Positions 1 through 7,903 are shown, counted from the first letter of the stretch. The stretch is 64,000 nucleotides of DNA from Solwaraspora sp. WMMD792 (GCF_029626105.1 NZ_JARUBH010000009.1:4836001-4900000); one strand, 5' to 3'. Made by a program: numbers and translations. The notes: generated from the letters alone by a model not told the origin.

Positions 1-27
1 CGGACCGACGGCGGGCAGAGCGACTCG

Positions 28-210
28 TCAGCTCCAGTGCGGTGGACGCTCGGCCAACAACCAGGCGTCGTCCGAGCTGGTGGTCCGCTCGCCCCAGCCC
101 AGGTCGGTGTCGTCGCTGGTCTGCTCGGGCAGCAGCGGCGCGTCGTCGTCGCTCAGGTCGACGAGACGATCGTCGTCACCACGGCCGTCCGGCACGGTGA
201 GGCCGGTCAC
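28..210 (-). CDS. small acidic hypothetical protein (60 aa)
   Basis: GTG-started 60-residue protein, very rich in Asp and Glu in its first two thirds (runs such as LVDLSDDDAPLLPEQ) and ending in an aromatic/basic tail, WLLAERPPHWS. There is no signal peptide, membrane segment or recognisable domain. It is divergent from the next gene, with about 118 bp between the starts. The reading frame, the strong third-position GC bias and the defined C-terminal motif suggest a real small cytosolic protein. I do not recognise a function and cannot exclude a spurious call. Confidence 0.55.
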   Translation of the reverse strand: MTGLTVPDGRGDDDRLVDLSDDDAPLLPEQTSDDTDLGWGERTTSSDDAWLLAERPPHWS

Positions 211-328
211 CGCTCATCCGTTGTTCGCACCCCACCAGGTTACCGTCCCGGCCGGTGAGCCGTTGGAGCCCGGCACCGCGCTGGCCGAGCCATCGGAGCG
301 GGCCGGTGAATTGATAGCGTCGTCTGTC

Positions 329-700
329 GTGACCACAGATGACGGCGCGGGCGACGACGCGTACTGGCGGCGCCCGGACCCGGACGCCCCCGGCGGTGTC
401 TCCGGGCCGCCACGGGCGAGCGGTCCGGGGATCCCAGGTGAGTCGGCCGGACCGGACGGGTCGGCCGGTGCCGGGCCGGTCGGCTACAGCGGGCCACCGG
501 TCGGCAGTCCGCCGCCGCCCGGCTGGCGTCCGCCGGTGGTGGTCAATCCGGCTCCGCCCGGCACGCTGCCGCCGCAGGACCTGGCGGCGCTCGACGGTGC
601 GGAGCGCAACGCCCGTACGGTCACCTACGGCGTCGGCATGATCGCTGCCGCTGTCATGATCATCCTGACTTGTCTGCTCTGCTCCCGGCTGGTGTTCTGA
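329..700 (+). CDS. small C-tail-anchored membrane protein
   Basis: About 124 aa from the GTG at 329. The frame is open further upstream, but the residues before 329 look like antisense of the neighbouring gene, so 329 (or a TTG at 311) is preferred. The first ~90 residues are rich in Pro and Gly, including a PPPPGWRPPVVV stretch. The last ~25 form one hydrophobic helix (VGMIAAAVMIILTCLLCS) ending seven residues from the C-terminus, so the bulk of the protein probably lies in the cytoplasm. Function unknown. The stop codon lies inside a 26-bp tandem duplication. Confidence 0.6.
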   Translation: MTTDDGAGDDAYWRRPDPDAPGGVSGPPRASGPGIPGESAGPDGSAGAGPVGYSGPPVGSPPPPGWRPPVVVNPAPPGTLPPQDLAALDGAERNARTVTYGVGMIAAAVMIILTCLLCSRLVF

Positions 701-729
701 CCGTCTGCTCCCGGCTGGTGTTCCGACCG
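678..729 (+). repeat. 26-bp tandem duplication spanning a stop codon
   Basis: Two copies (678-703 and 704-729) differ by one base. The first copy contains the TGA of the preceding membrane-protein gene, and the second lies in the leader of the Fur gene. No spacer and no inverted symmetry. Confidence 0.85.
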
Positions 730-842
730 GCGAACCTGGCACAGGCGCACCGCGCGGCAACCACCCGAACCCGCTGTGGCCACCGCCACGATGCCCATGG
801 TTCTATCTTGTACCGCGCCCACCTGCGTGTTTCGATGGACAG

Positions 843-1262
843 ATGCCGGCCGAGGAGGAGTTGCGCAGCCGGGGTCTGCGGGTCACCCGGCCACGGCTCG
901 CCGTCCTCGACGTGCTCGCGCAAGGCGGGCATCTCGGCGTGGACGACATCGCCCGCCAGGTGCGCAGCCGCATCGACTCGGTCTCCACCCAGGCGGTCTA
1001 CGACGTGCTGAACGTCTTCGCCGAAGCCGGTCTGGCCCGGCGAATCGAGCCGGCCGGTGGCGCGGCCCGCTACGAGCGACGCACTGGGGACAACCACCAT
1101 CACGTGGTCTGCCGCGAGTGCGGCGTGGTCGGGGACGTCGACTGCGCGGTCGGCGCCGCGCCATGCCTGGAGCCGACCGCCGACCACGGATTCGTGATCG
1201 ACGAGGCGGAAGTCACCTTCTGGGGGTTGTGTCCCGACTGTCAGGCGAGGGCGGCCCGGTGA
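843..1262 (+). CDS. Fur-family metalloregulator
   Basis: A 139-aa protein of normal Fur length. An N-terminal winged helix (residues ~8-75, with helix region STQAVYDVLNVFAEAGL) precedes a dimerisation domain holding the metal motifs HHHVVCRECG (His85-87, Cys90, Cys93) and CPDC (Cys130, Cys133). The Cys pairs are the structural zinc site of the FurA/PerR/Zur group. It overlaps the downstream MpaB-type gene by four bases (GTGA), so the two should be co-translated. Actinobacterial Fur proteins of this type often sit beside catalase genes and sense peroxide. No catalase is present here, so the sensed signal (iron, peroxide or nickel) cannot be told from sequence. A TATCTT box at 804-809 may be its -10. 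Confidence 0.9.
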   Translation: MPAEEELRSRGLRVTRPRLAVLDVLAQGGHLGVDDIARQVRSRIDSVSTQAVYDVLNVFAEAGLARRIEPAGGAARYERRTGDNHHHVVCRECGVVGDVDCAVGAAPCLEPTADHGFVIDEAEVTFWGLCPDCQARAAR

Positions 1263-2257
1263 CTGCCGACGACGACCTCGGGCTGTTCGGGCCCGGATCG
1301 GTCACCTGGCGGGTGCACGACGAGCCGATTCTCGTCGTCGCCGGGCTACGCAGCCTGTACCTGCAGGCGCTGCACCCGAGGGCGATCGCCGGGGTGGTGC
1401 AGAACTCGAGCTACCGAAGCGACCCGTTCGGCCGGCTGGTGCGCACGTCCACCTACGTTGCGACCACGGTCTGGGGCACCACCGCCGAGGCGGACGCCGC
1501 CGCCGCCCGGATCCGCCGGCTGCACGCCCGGCTGCGGGCCACCGACCCGTCCACCGGCACCGAGTTCCGCGTCGACGAGCCCGATCTGCTGCGCTGGGTC
1601 CACGTCGCCGAGGTCGAGTCGTTCCTGGACACCGCCACCCGCGCCGGCCTGCGGCTGACCCCGGCCGAGGTGGACCGCTACTACGCCGAGCAACGGCGCA
1701 GCGCGGCACTGGTCGGTCTCGACCCGGACAGCGTCCCCGGCAGCGCGGCCGATGTCGACGCGTACTACCGAGCGGTCCGACCGGACCTGCGGATGACCCG
1801 CGAGGCGGCCGACACCGCGCTGTTCCTCACCGCCCCGCCGGTACCCGGTCAGCTCAGTCTGCCGTGGCGGCTCGGGTTGGGTTTCGGCCCGCCCCGGCTG
1901 GCGTACCTGGGTGTAGCGGCCACCGCGATCGGCCTGCTGCCGGCCTGGGCCCGGCGCATGTACGGCGGCCTTGGCCTGCCGACCACCGACCTCTGCGCGG
2001 CGGTCGCCGCCCGGGGCCTGCGGTTGGCGTTGCGGGCGGTGCCGCGCAACCTGGTGGAGGGACCGATCCGCGCCGCCGCGCGCGACCGGGCAGAACGGGC
2101 CGCCGCGCGCGACCGGGCAGAACGGGCCGCCGCGCGCGACCGGGCAGAACGGGCCGCCGCGCGCGACCGGGCAGAACGCGCCGCCGCGCGCGACCGGGCA
2201 GAACGCGCCGCCGCCCCGGTCACTCCTGCGGCGTACGCGGCTGCGGTGGCGCCGTGA
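1259..2257 (+). CDS. MpaB-type (DUF2236) oxygenase-like protein with repeat tail
   Basis: A 332-aa protein starting at the GTG that overlaps the Fur stop codon. Residues ~10-270 match the DUF2236/latex-clearing-protein-related family, with its characteristic opening (LRSLYLQALHPRAIAGVVQNS) split across a conserved His and the HV-ExxSF segment. Family members bind heme b and include rubber oxygenases and mycophenolic-acid biosynthesis MpaB. The actual substrate is unknown. The C-terminus carries five copies of AAARDRAER, an alternating-charge and probably helical extension not typical of the family. Its 3' end overlaps the opposing nuclease gene by 38 bp. Coupling to a Fur regulator suggests metal- or redox-controlled expression (inference). 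Confidence 0.85.
   Translation: MTADDDLGLFGPGSVTWRVHDEPILVVAGLRSLYLQALHPRAIAGVVQNSSYRSDPFGRLVRTSTYVATTVWGTTAEADAAAARIRRLHARLRATDPSTGTEFRVDEPDLLRWVHVAEVESFLDTATRAGLRLTPAEVDRYYAEQRRSAALVGLDPDSVPGSAADVDAYYRAVRPDLRMTREAADTALFLTAPPVPGQLSLPWRLGLGFGPPRLAYLGVAATAIGLLPAWARRMYGGLGLPTTDLCAAVAARGLRLALRAVPRNLVEGPIRAAARDRAERAAARDRAERAAARDRAERAAARDRAERAAARDRAERAAAPVTPAAYAAAVAP
2072..2206 (+). repeat. five perfect-frame 27-bp tandem repeats inside the mpaB-like gene
   Basis: Units 2072-2098, 2099-2125, 2126-2152, 2153-2179 and 2180-2206 each encode AAARDRAER. Near-identical copies with a period divisible by three point to replication slippage tolerated in a surface helix. Confidence 0.95.
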
Positions 2258-3176
2258 GCAGCCGCTCGACGGCGGCCCACTGCTGCTGCTCCGGGTAGCC
2301 GTCGCCGGCCGGGCACACCCGCCGGTAGTCGCACCAACCGCAGAGCGTGCCCGGCGACGCCGGAAACGCCTCGTCCGGGTCTGCGCCGTCGGCGACGGCC
2401 CGCTCCGCACCGGTGATGTCCCGGGCCGTCGCCTCCGCCCGGGTGACCTGCCGGTCCAGCGACTCGCTGCTGTGTTCGAAGGAGCTCACCGTACCGGTCG
2501 GCAGATGGTGCAGCTCCACCCGCCGGCAGGGCCGGCGGAAGACCCGCTGCGCGGCGTACGCGTAGAGCGCGAGCGCCTGCGAGCCACGCGCGTCGTCGGA
2601 CGTCAGCCCCGCCCGTCCGGTCTTGTAGTCGACGATCACCGCCTCCGGACCGTCCGGGCCGGTCCGGGCGTCGATCCGGTCGGCCCGACCGTTGAAGGCC
2701 AGCACCGACGTCTTCGCCGCCACCACCCGTTCGACACCGAGCGGCTCGACGGTCGGGTCGAGCTGGTCCAGGTACGCCTCCAGCCACTGCAGGGCCTGCC
2801 GGTACGCGGCGCGTTCCTGCTCCTCGTCGCGGTACCCGTCACGCACCCAGGTGCCCTTGAGCAGGGCTGCCGCCGCCTCTGGGTGGCGCTGCTCCACCGG
2901 GCGGGCGAACCAGGCCCGCAGCGCGGTGTGCACGCTGGCGCCGAGTGAGTTGTGCGCCCACGGCGGGCCTTTGGGCGGCGCCGGCCGGTCAACGTAGCTG
3001 TAGCGGTAGCGACGGGGACAGTCCGCGAACGCGGCCAGCTTGCTCGGCGTACAGACGAAGAGCCGCTCGGGCATGCCGTCGAAACCGAGCTGCTCGGCCT
3101 GGGCGGGACGGGCGCCCTTGGCCGGACGGGCGGCGCCGGAGGGCCGCCGGCCCGACGGGGAGGAAGGTCGGGACAC
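2220..3176 (-). CDS. RecB-family PD-(D/E)XK nuclease with Fe-S cysteines
   Basis: A 318-aa protein from a GTG start. After a basic, Pro-rich N-terminus comes the typical single-domain RecB/Cas4-like fold: first cysteine in ADCPRRYRY (Cys53), the GRADRID segment with the metal-binding Asp, VDYKTGR with the catalytic Asp/Lys, and the C-terminal trio CGWCDYRRVC (Cys279, 282, 288). One plus three cysteines is the arrangement that binds a 4Fe-4S cluster in AddB and Cas4. No helicase domain and no CRISPR genes are nearby, so this is the stand-alone actinobacterial RecB-like protein of unknown repair role. It is convergent with, and overlaps, the mpaB-like gene. Confidence 0.9.
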   Translation of the reverse strand: MSRPSSPSGRRPSGAARPAKGARPAQAEQLGFDGMPERLFVCTPSKLAAFADCPRRYRYSYVDRPAPPKGPPWAHNSLGASVHTALRAWFARPVEQRHPEAAAALLKGTWVRDGYRDEEQERAAYRQALQWLEAYLDQLDPTVEPLGVERVVAAKTSVLAFNGRADRIDARTGPDGPEAVIVDYKTGRAGLTSDDARGSQALALYAYAAQRVFRRPCRRVELHHLPTGTVSSFEHSSESLDRQVTRAEATARDITGAERAVADGADPDEAFPASPGTLCGWCDYRRVCPAGDGYPEQQQWAAVERLLTAPPQPRTPQE

Positions 3177-3207
3177 GTCCCCGATCCTGCCACGGGACCG
3201 CCGACGG

Positions 3208-3822
3208 TCAGCCGGCGGCTACGTAGGAGCGGACGAAGGCGGCGACGGCGTCGGCGATCAACTGGACGGCGATCGCGGCGAGCAGCAGGCCGGCGATCCG
3301 GGTCAGCACCTCGATGCCGCCCGGCCGGAGCACCTTGACGATGCCGCCGGAGAACCGCAACGTCAGCCAGACCACCACCATCACCGCGACGATGCCGAGC
3401 GCGATCGCCAGATAGTCGGCGGCGGTCTCGGCACGCTGCACGAACAGCATGGTCGCCACGATCGCGCCCGGACCAGCCAGCAGCGGGGTGCCCAGCGGGA
3501 CCAACGCGATGTTGGACGTCGACTGCTGGCCCGGGTCGTCGGCCTTGCCGGTGAGCAGTTCCAGCGCCACCAGAATGAGCAACAGTCCTCCGGCGGCCTG
3601 CAGCGCCGGCAACTCGATGTGCAGGTAGGCGAGCAGCGTCTGCCCGGCGACCGCGAAGACCACGATCACGCCGAGGGCCAGCGCCACCGCTTGCCAGGCG
3701 GCCCGACGGCGTTCCCGGACCGGCAACGCTCCGGTGAGCGCGAGGAAGATCGGCACCATGCCGGGCGGATCGGTGATCACCAGCAGGGTCACGAAGACCT
3801 CGCCGAACAGCTTGAAGTCCAC
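3208..3822 (-). CDS. MarC family integral membrane protein
   Basis: A 204-aa, GTG-started protein with six predicted membrane helices and the MarC/UPF0056 hallmarks (LLVITDPPGMVPIFLALT near residue 12; PLGTPLLAGPGAI near residue 110). Members are inner-membrane proteins once tied to multiple antibiotic resistance, a link later withdrawn for E. coli MarC, so substrate and role are unknown. The length is normal. It is followed 31 bp later by the nuclease gene on the same strand and preceded by a minisatellite. Confidence 0.92.
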   Translation of the reverse strand: MDFKLFGEVFVTLLVITDPPGMVPIFLALTGALPVRERRRAAWQAVALALGVIVVFAVAGQTLLAYLHIELPALQAAGGLLLILVALELLTGKADDPGQQSTSNIALVPLGTPLLAGPGAIVATMLFVQRAETAADYLAIALGIVAVMVVVWLTLRFSGGIVKVLRPGGIEVLTRIAGLLLAAIAVQLIADAVAAFVRSYVAAG

Positions 3823-3861
3823 CAGGTCAACCTAGTGACCGACGAATCGCCGGCCCGGACC

Positions 3862-3980
3862 GGTCCGGACCCGGGTCCTGGTCGGGGTCCGGACCCGGGT
3901 CCTGGTCGGGGTCCGGACCCGGGTCCTGGTCGGGGTCCGGACCCGGGTCCTGGTCGGGGTCCGGACCGGGTCCTGGTCGG
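3862..3980 (+). repeat. intergenic 24-bp minisatellite, four full copies plus one 23-bp copy
   Basis: Units start at 3862, 3886, 3910, 3934 and 3958, and the last has lost one C. The array is GC-rich and contains the self-complementary CCCGGG. It fills the gap between the stop of the PHP gene (3988) and the start of marC (3822), with no spacers. Confidence 0.95.
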
Positions 3981-3987
3981 GGTCAGA

Positions 3988-4845
3988 TCAGATCGGTGGT
4001 ACGCCGTGTGCCGCCGCGACCAGCCGTTCGTACGCTGCCGGGGCGGTGGTGTACTCGCCCAACCGGACCGTCTTGTGGCTGCCGTGGTAGTCGGAGGAAC
4101 CGGTCGCGACCAGCCCGAGCTCATCGGCGAGCCGGCGTACGTGTGCCCGCTGGTCCGGCCGGTGATCGGAGTGGTCGGCCTCCAGGCCGGTCAGCCCGGC
4201 CGCTGCCAGGTCGGCGATCATGCTGTCCGGCACGGTCCGTCCTCGCTTGGTCGCGGCCGGGTGGGCGAAGACCGTGACCCCGCCTGCCTCGTGGACCAGC
4301 CGGACGGCGGTGAAGACGTCGAGGTCGTCCTTGGGCAGCCGGTAACGCTGGCCGAGCCATTCCGGCCGGAACGCCTCGTCGGTGTCGGCGACCAGGCCGG
4401 CCCGGATCAGGGCCTGGGCGATGTGCGGCCGGCCGACGGAGCCGCCAGCGGCGTAGCCGAGCACCGCGTCCCAGCTGATGTCGAAGCCGTCGGCGCGCAG
4501 CTGATCGACGATGCGCTCGCCGCGTACCGTCCGGGCTGCCCGGATCCGGTCCAGCTCGGCGGTCAACGGGCCGTAGGTCGGATCGAACAGGTAGCCGAGC
4601 AGGTGCAGCGGGATGGACGGCTCGGTCCCGTACCACCGGCAGGAGATCTCGGCGCCGCGGATCAGGGTGAGCCCGGCCGGGCGGGCCGCAGCCGCCGGTG
4701 CCCAGCCGGCGGTGGTGTCGTGGTCGGTGAGCGCCAGCACCGCGAGACCTGCGGCGGCGGCCTGCCGGACCAGGTCCGCCGGGTCGACCGTGCCGTCGCT
4801 GGCGGTGGAATGGGTGTGCAGGTCGATCCGGCTGTCGACGGTCAT
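3988..4845 (-). CDS. PHP-domain phosphoesterase (RNase AM / YciV-like)
   Basis: A 285-aa protein with the four PHP metal-binding motifs: DLHTHSTASDGT (His10, His12, Asp17), LTDHD (Asp40, His41), the GAEISC and FAHP segments, and the late GSSDYHG motif. Stand-alone PHP proteins of this length are metal-dependent 3',5'-nucleotide phosphatases or 5'-3' exoribonucleases that trim rRNA ends. Its start overlaps the stop of the upstream membrane-protein gene by four bases (ATGA), placing it third in an operon with a SigE-family sigma factor. Confidence 0.92.
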   Translation of the reverse strand: MTVDSRIDLHTHSTASDGTVDPADLVRQAAAAGLAVLALTDHDTTAGWAPAAAARPAGLTLIRGAEISCRWYGTEPSIPLHLLGYLFDPTYGPLTAELDRIRAARTVRGERIVDQLRADGFDISWDAVLGYAAGGSVGRPHIAQALIRAGLVADTDEAFRPEWLGQRYRLPKDDLDVFTAVRLVHEAGGVTVFAHPAATKRGRTVPDSMIADLAAAGLTGLEADHSDHRPDQRAHVRRLADELGLVATGSSDYHGSHKTVRLGEYTTAPAAYERLVAAAHGVPPI

Positions 4846-6263
4846 CTGCGGTCCGGGGCACCGGCGACCAGCACCGGTTCGGCGTCGATGGCGGCCGAGG
4901 TCGGTACGGCGATGTGCTCTACCGCACCACCCTGGCCGGCGCTGATCCGGTCCACGTTGATCTGGACCAGCTGGTCGGCGCCGGCAGCGTGCACCACGCT
5001 GTCATGATCCACCCAGACGGTGCTGCCGGCAAGCCGCTGCCCGGCTTCCCGCACCGCGCCGATCTGGTCGTCGAAGACCTGGTTCAGGTCTACGAGCAGG
5101 GCCAGCTCGGGCTCGCTGGCCACCCGCGCGTCCGCGACCCCGTTGGCCACCAGCCACCTGCCGTCCGCGGAGACCGCTCCCCGGCCGTCGCCGGTCAACG
5201 GCACCGTGCAGGCGGTCTTCACCGCGGTGAGGTCTTGTTCGATGTCCAGCAGGGCCAGGCAGGGACCGCCGGACGCGTCGTGCACCTGAGCGACGACGGT
5301 CTGCCCGTCCGGCAACACGCCGTACACGACGCTGGCGGTCTCACTCCAGCTGGTCCGGGACTCACCCTGGCCGGGCCGCCAGACGCCGTAGCCGCGGCGC
5401 CGCTCGCCGCCGCCGTCGCGTTCCAGCAGTACGGCGTCGCCGGCGAAGCCGACCGGCCGGCTCTGCTCCGGTGCTCGACCGCGTCTGGTGCCGGCCAGCT
5501 CGCCGTGCACTACTGAAGCCACCGCCAACTCGGCGCCGTGCAGCCAGGCGATCCGGGTCCCGACCGGATCGACCGCGACCGCGTCGACACCGGCCAGCAC
5601 CACTTGCGGGGTGGTGTCGGGTGCCACGAACCACACTCCGGCCGCACCGTCGGCCGATGTCTCGGTAACGACGAGCCAACCGTCCGTCAACCGGCTGGCC
5701 TGGGCGACGCCACCGACCTGAGCGAGGTCCATCCGTTGGCCGTCGACGGTGTGCAGTTCGCCGGCCACCACGAGGTCGACCGGGGGTGCCTGGGTGGCGG
5801 CCAGCGGTTGACTGCGCAGGTCCTCACTGAACGGCAGCGGGGCAGCCGGAGCGGCCGGGGTGCTCGCTGCGACGTCCTCGCCGGTCACCATCAGCGGTTC
5901 AGCAAGGGCCGGCGGTTCCGAGCTGTCAACGAGCAGCAGATGGCCACCGGCCACGCCGGCAGTGGCGAACAGGCAGAGACAGAACGCCGCAGCAGCTCCG
6001 TTGCGGGCCCGACGAGTCCGGCGGGCCCGGCGCATCGCACGGTCGGCGAGATCGGCGACCGCAGGCGGGTCAACGGCCTGGTCGCTCAGACACTGCCGCA
6101 GCGCTCGCTCAAGGTCGTCGGTCGCCACGACAGATGGACGCCGCCGTGTCGGTGGAAGGTTGTCGCCTGGCGGCCCGGAGAAACCGTCGCCGCGCGGCCT
6201 GAAGCAACCGTCGCTGGGCGGCCTGGAGCAACCGTCGCTGGGCGGCCTGGAGAAGGAAGTCAC
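4842..6263 (-). CDS. single-pass membrane protein with beta-propeller-like exterior
   Basis: 473 aa from the ATG at 6263. Residues ~50-90 are basic (DLADRAMRRARRTRRARNG), followed by one transmembrane helix (AAAAFCLCLFATAGVAGG) and a ~370-residue extracytoplasmic region with repeated strand patterns such as DGWLVVTE, GTRIAWLHG and DGRWLVANG that resemble TolB/WD-like blades. It lies 7 nt after a sigma factor, a common layout in which the second gene acts as a membrane-bound regulator or sensor, but no anti-sigma domain is visible. The N-terminal 40 residues are encoded by 24-bp repeats. A GTG at 6128 (428 aa, starting before ATDDLERAL) is a credible alternative start. Confidence 0.75.
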   Translation of the reverse strand: MTSFSRPPSDGCSRPPSDGCFRPRGDGFSGPPGDNLPPTRRRPSVVATDDLERALRQCLSDQAVDPPAVADLADRAMRRARRTRRARNGAAAAFCLCLFATAGVAGGHLLLVDSSEPPALAEPLMVTGEDVAASTPAAPAAPLPFSEDLRSQPLAATQAPPVDLVVAGELHTVDGQRMDLAQVGGVAQASRLTDGWLVVTETSADGAAGVWFVAPDTTPQVVLAGVDAVAVDPVGTRIAWLHGAELAVASVVHGELAGTRRGRAPEQSRPVGFAGDAVLLERDGGGERRRGYGVWRPGQGESRTSWSETASVVYGVLPDGQTVVAQVHDASGGPCLALLDIEQDLTAVKTACTVPLTGDGRGAVSADGRWLVANGVADARVASEPELALLVDLNQVFDDQIGAVREAGQRLAGSTVWVDHDSVVHAAGADQLVQINVDRISAGQGGAVEHIAVPTSAAIDAEPVLVAGAPDRR

Positions 6264-6264
6264 C
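6169..6264 (-). repeat. 24-bp tandem repeat at the 5' end of the membrane-protein gene
   Basis: Imperfect units at 6169-6192, 6193-6216 and 6217-6240, plus a partial unit 6241-6264. If translated they give RPPSDGC-like octapeptides. They lie between the sigma-factor stop and the conserved part of the next gene, so they may instead be an untranslated leader. Confidence 0.85.
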
Positions 6265-6270
6265 GGTTCG

Positions 6271-6909
6271 CTACACCACTACTCTGGTGGATCGCACCGG
6301 TGCCGCCTGGGTCGGTGCCGGCAGCGGACGGGCGGTGGTCGGCACCGCCACGGCGGGCCGGGCCGAGCGGGATGCGGCGACGGCCGGGGCGACTGTGGCC
6401 GGAACAAGGTGTGGTTCCTCGGCGGCGAGCCGTTTGCGCAGCGTGCCGAGCGCCCGGGAGGTCTGACTCTTCACCGTGCCCGGTGAGATGTTCAACAGAG
6501 CCGCGGTCTGGGCCTCGGAGAGGTCTTCGTAGTAGCGCAGCACCAGCACCGCACGTTGTCGGGCGGGCAACGCCTTGACATGGCGCCAGAGCACGTCCCG
6601 CTCCAGCTGCTGTTGGATGAGATCCGGGCCGGCCCGTTCCGGCAGCGTCTCCGTGGGACGTTCACCGTGCCAGCGCCGACGCCACCAGCTGGTCGCGGTG
6701 TTGACCAGCACCCGGCGGGCGTACGGCTCCACCGCCTCGATCTGGCCGAGCCGCTTCCAGGCCAGGTACGTCTTGGTCAGCGCGGTCTGCAGCAGGTCCT
6801 CGGCGGTCGCCCAGTCACCGGCGAGCAGATAGGCGGTACGCAGCAGCGCCCCGGAGCGGGATGCGACGAACTCGCGGAAGTCCTCCTCCACGGAGTTGCT
6901 GGGCGTCAT
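6271..6909 (-). CDS. SigE-family ECF RNA polymerase sigma factor
   Basis: A 212-aa group 4 sigma factor. Region 2 spans ~10-75 (EDFREFVASRSGALLRTAYLL; GDWATAEDLLQTALTKTY; WWRRRW) and region 4 spans ~110-165 (LPARQRAVLVLRYYEDLSEAQ; ISPGTVKSQTSRALGTLRKRL). It belongs to the large actinobacterial SigE (SACE-type) subfamily. The last ~45 residues are a Pro/Ala/Arg-rich tail. A GGGAGG box sits about six nt before the ATG. It is first in an operon with the membrane protein and PHP phosphoesterase. The stimulus is unknown. Confidence 0.93.
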   Translation of the reverse strand: MTPSNSVEEDFREFVASRSGALLRTAYLLAGDWATAEDLLQTALTKTYLAWKRLGQIEAVEPYARRVLVNTATSWWRRRWHGERPTETLPERAGPDLIQQQLERDVLWRHVKALPARQRAVLVLRYYEDLSEAQTAALLNISPGTVKSQTSRALGTLRKRLAAEEPHLVPATVAPAVAASRSARPAVAVPTTARPLPAPTQAAPVRSTRVVV

Positions 6910-7012
6910 CGGCTACCTCCCCCGTCACCGGACACGGTACGCCGAACGGGACACCGTCGGGGTCGGACCGACCGGTGGTGGGGCCGGGCGGAAGGACACA
7001 ACCGCGACGCCG

Positions 7013-7897
7013 TCACGCTCCGTCTTCCGCTTTGGCGGCGGCTTCGTCCTTGCTCAACCGTGCCTCGACGGCCTGCGGCTCGTACATCTCCTCGACCACC
7101 CGGAGGTAGAGCTCGTTCGGGTTCGGCAGGTGCTTGACCTCGCGCAGCGCCTGCTCCTGGCCGGCCGATTCGAGAATGAACGTGCCGTAGTTGAGGAAGC
7201 GGCCGAGCGGTGACTGCTCGTACTTCATGTCGGTCACCCGCAGCAGCGGCATCATCGCCACGTTACGGGTGACGATGCCGTTGACCACCATCACCCGCTT
7301 GTTGGTGAGGATGAAGCGGTCGAACCACCAGTCCGCGATCTTCCAGCCGACCCAGCCGAGCACACCGAGCCAGAGCAGCACCGCCACCGTGGTCAGGCCG
7401 CCGACGTCCTGACCGGCGAGGAAGCCGGAGAAGTAGCCGAGGACGAAGGTCGCGACCACCCCGATCAGCAGTGGGGTGGACAGGTGGATCCAGTGCCGTT
7501 TCCACTCGCCCCGGTAGCGTTCGGTGGGAAAGAGATACCGCGCGACCAGCGAGGTGGGCTCGTCCTCGAGGGGCAGCACCCGGCGTGGCTGCACCGGCAT
7601 GCCGGAGGCGTCGACCTGGAGGCCGGCGAGCTCGTCGGCGGAGATGTCCGGCGGCGAATAGCTGATGATCGGCTCGTCGGGCACCTGGCGGGTGCCGCCG
7701 CCGGACCGGCCGCCGTAGCCGGCGCTGCTGGCGTACGCGGGGCCATCCGAGTACGCCGGACCGTCCCCGTAGGACGGCCCCGCACCGAAGTGGGGGCCGT
7801 CCTCCGGACGGATCTGCGGAATCGGCTCGGTGTCGCGTTGACGGCGCCGGCGTGCGGCCTCGTCGTCAGCGTCGGGGGGCTCGGAGGGGTTGCCCAT
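7013..7897 (-). CDS. bacterial PH-domain membrane protein
   Basis: A 294-aa protein. The N-terminal ~110 residues are disordered and rich in Gly, Tyr and Asp (repeated SYGDGPAYSDGPAY). Two membrane helices follow (PLLIGVVATFVLGYFSGFLA and TVAVLLWLGVLGWVGWKIAD). Then comes a bacterial PH domain (bPH2/DUF304; DRFILTNKRVMVVNGIV, YEQSPLGRFLNYGTFILES) and a basic helical C-terminus. Role unknown. The family is membrane-associated and widespread in actinobacteria. It begins six nt after the stop of a 52-aa membrane protein, implying coupling. Confidence 0.88.
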   Translation of the reverse strand: MGNPSEPPDADDEAARRRRQRDTEPIPQIRPEDGPHFGAGPSYGDGPAYSDGPAYASSAGYGGRSGGGTRQVPDEPIISYSPPDISADELAGLQVDASGMPVQPRRVLPLEDEPTSLVARYLFPTERYRGEWKRHWIHLSTPLLIGVVATFVLGYFSGFLAGQDVGGLTTVAVLLWLGVLGWVGWKIADWWFDRFILTNKRVMVVNGIVTRNVAMMPLLRVTDMKYEQSPLGRFLNYGTFILESAGQEQALREVKHLPNPNELYLRVVEEMYEPQAVEARLSKDEAAAKAEDGA

Positions 7898-7903
7898 GGA
7901 CGA

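Noticed and set aside
776..1258. In-frame extension upstream of the mpaB-like GTG start
   Set aside because: This region encodes the Fur regulator in another frame; the extension is Arg-rich and unlike DUF2236 proteins.
3862..3980. Possible CRISPR array
   Set aside because: Units are directly adjacent with no spacers, and there are no cas genes. The RecB-like protein nearby is not a Cas4 in context.
3040..5007. A 655-codon open frame on the plus strand across the RecB-like, marC and PHP genes
   Set aside because: Antisense shadow of three genes with clear domains. Its composition (runs of Arg, Gly, Asp, Gln) and lack of motifs are typical of high-GC opposite-strand frames.
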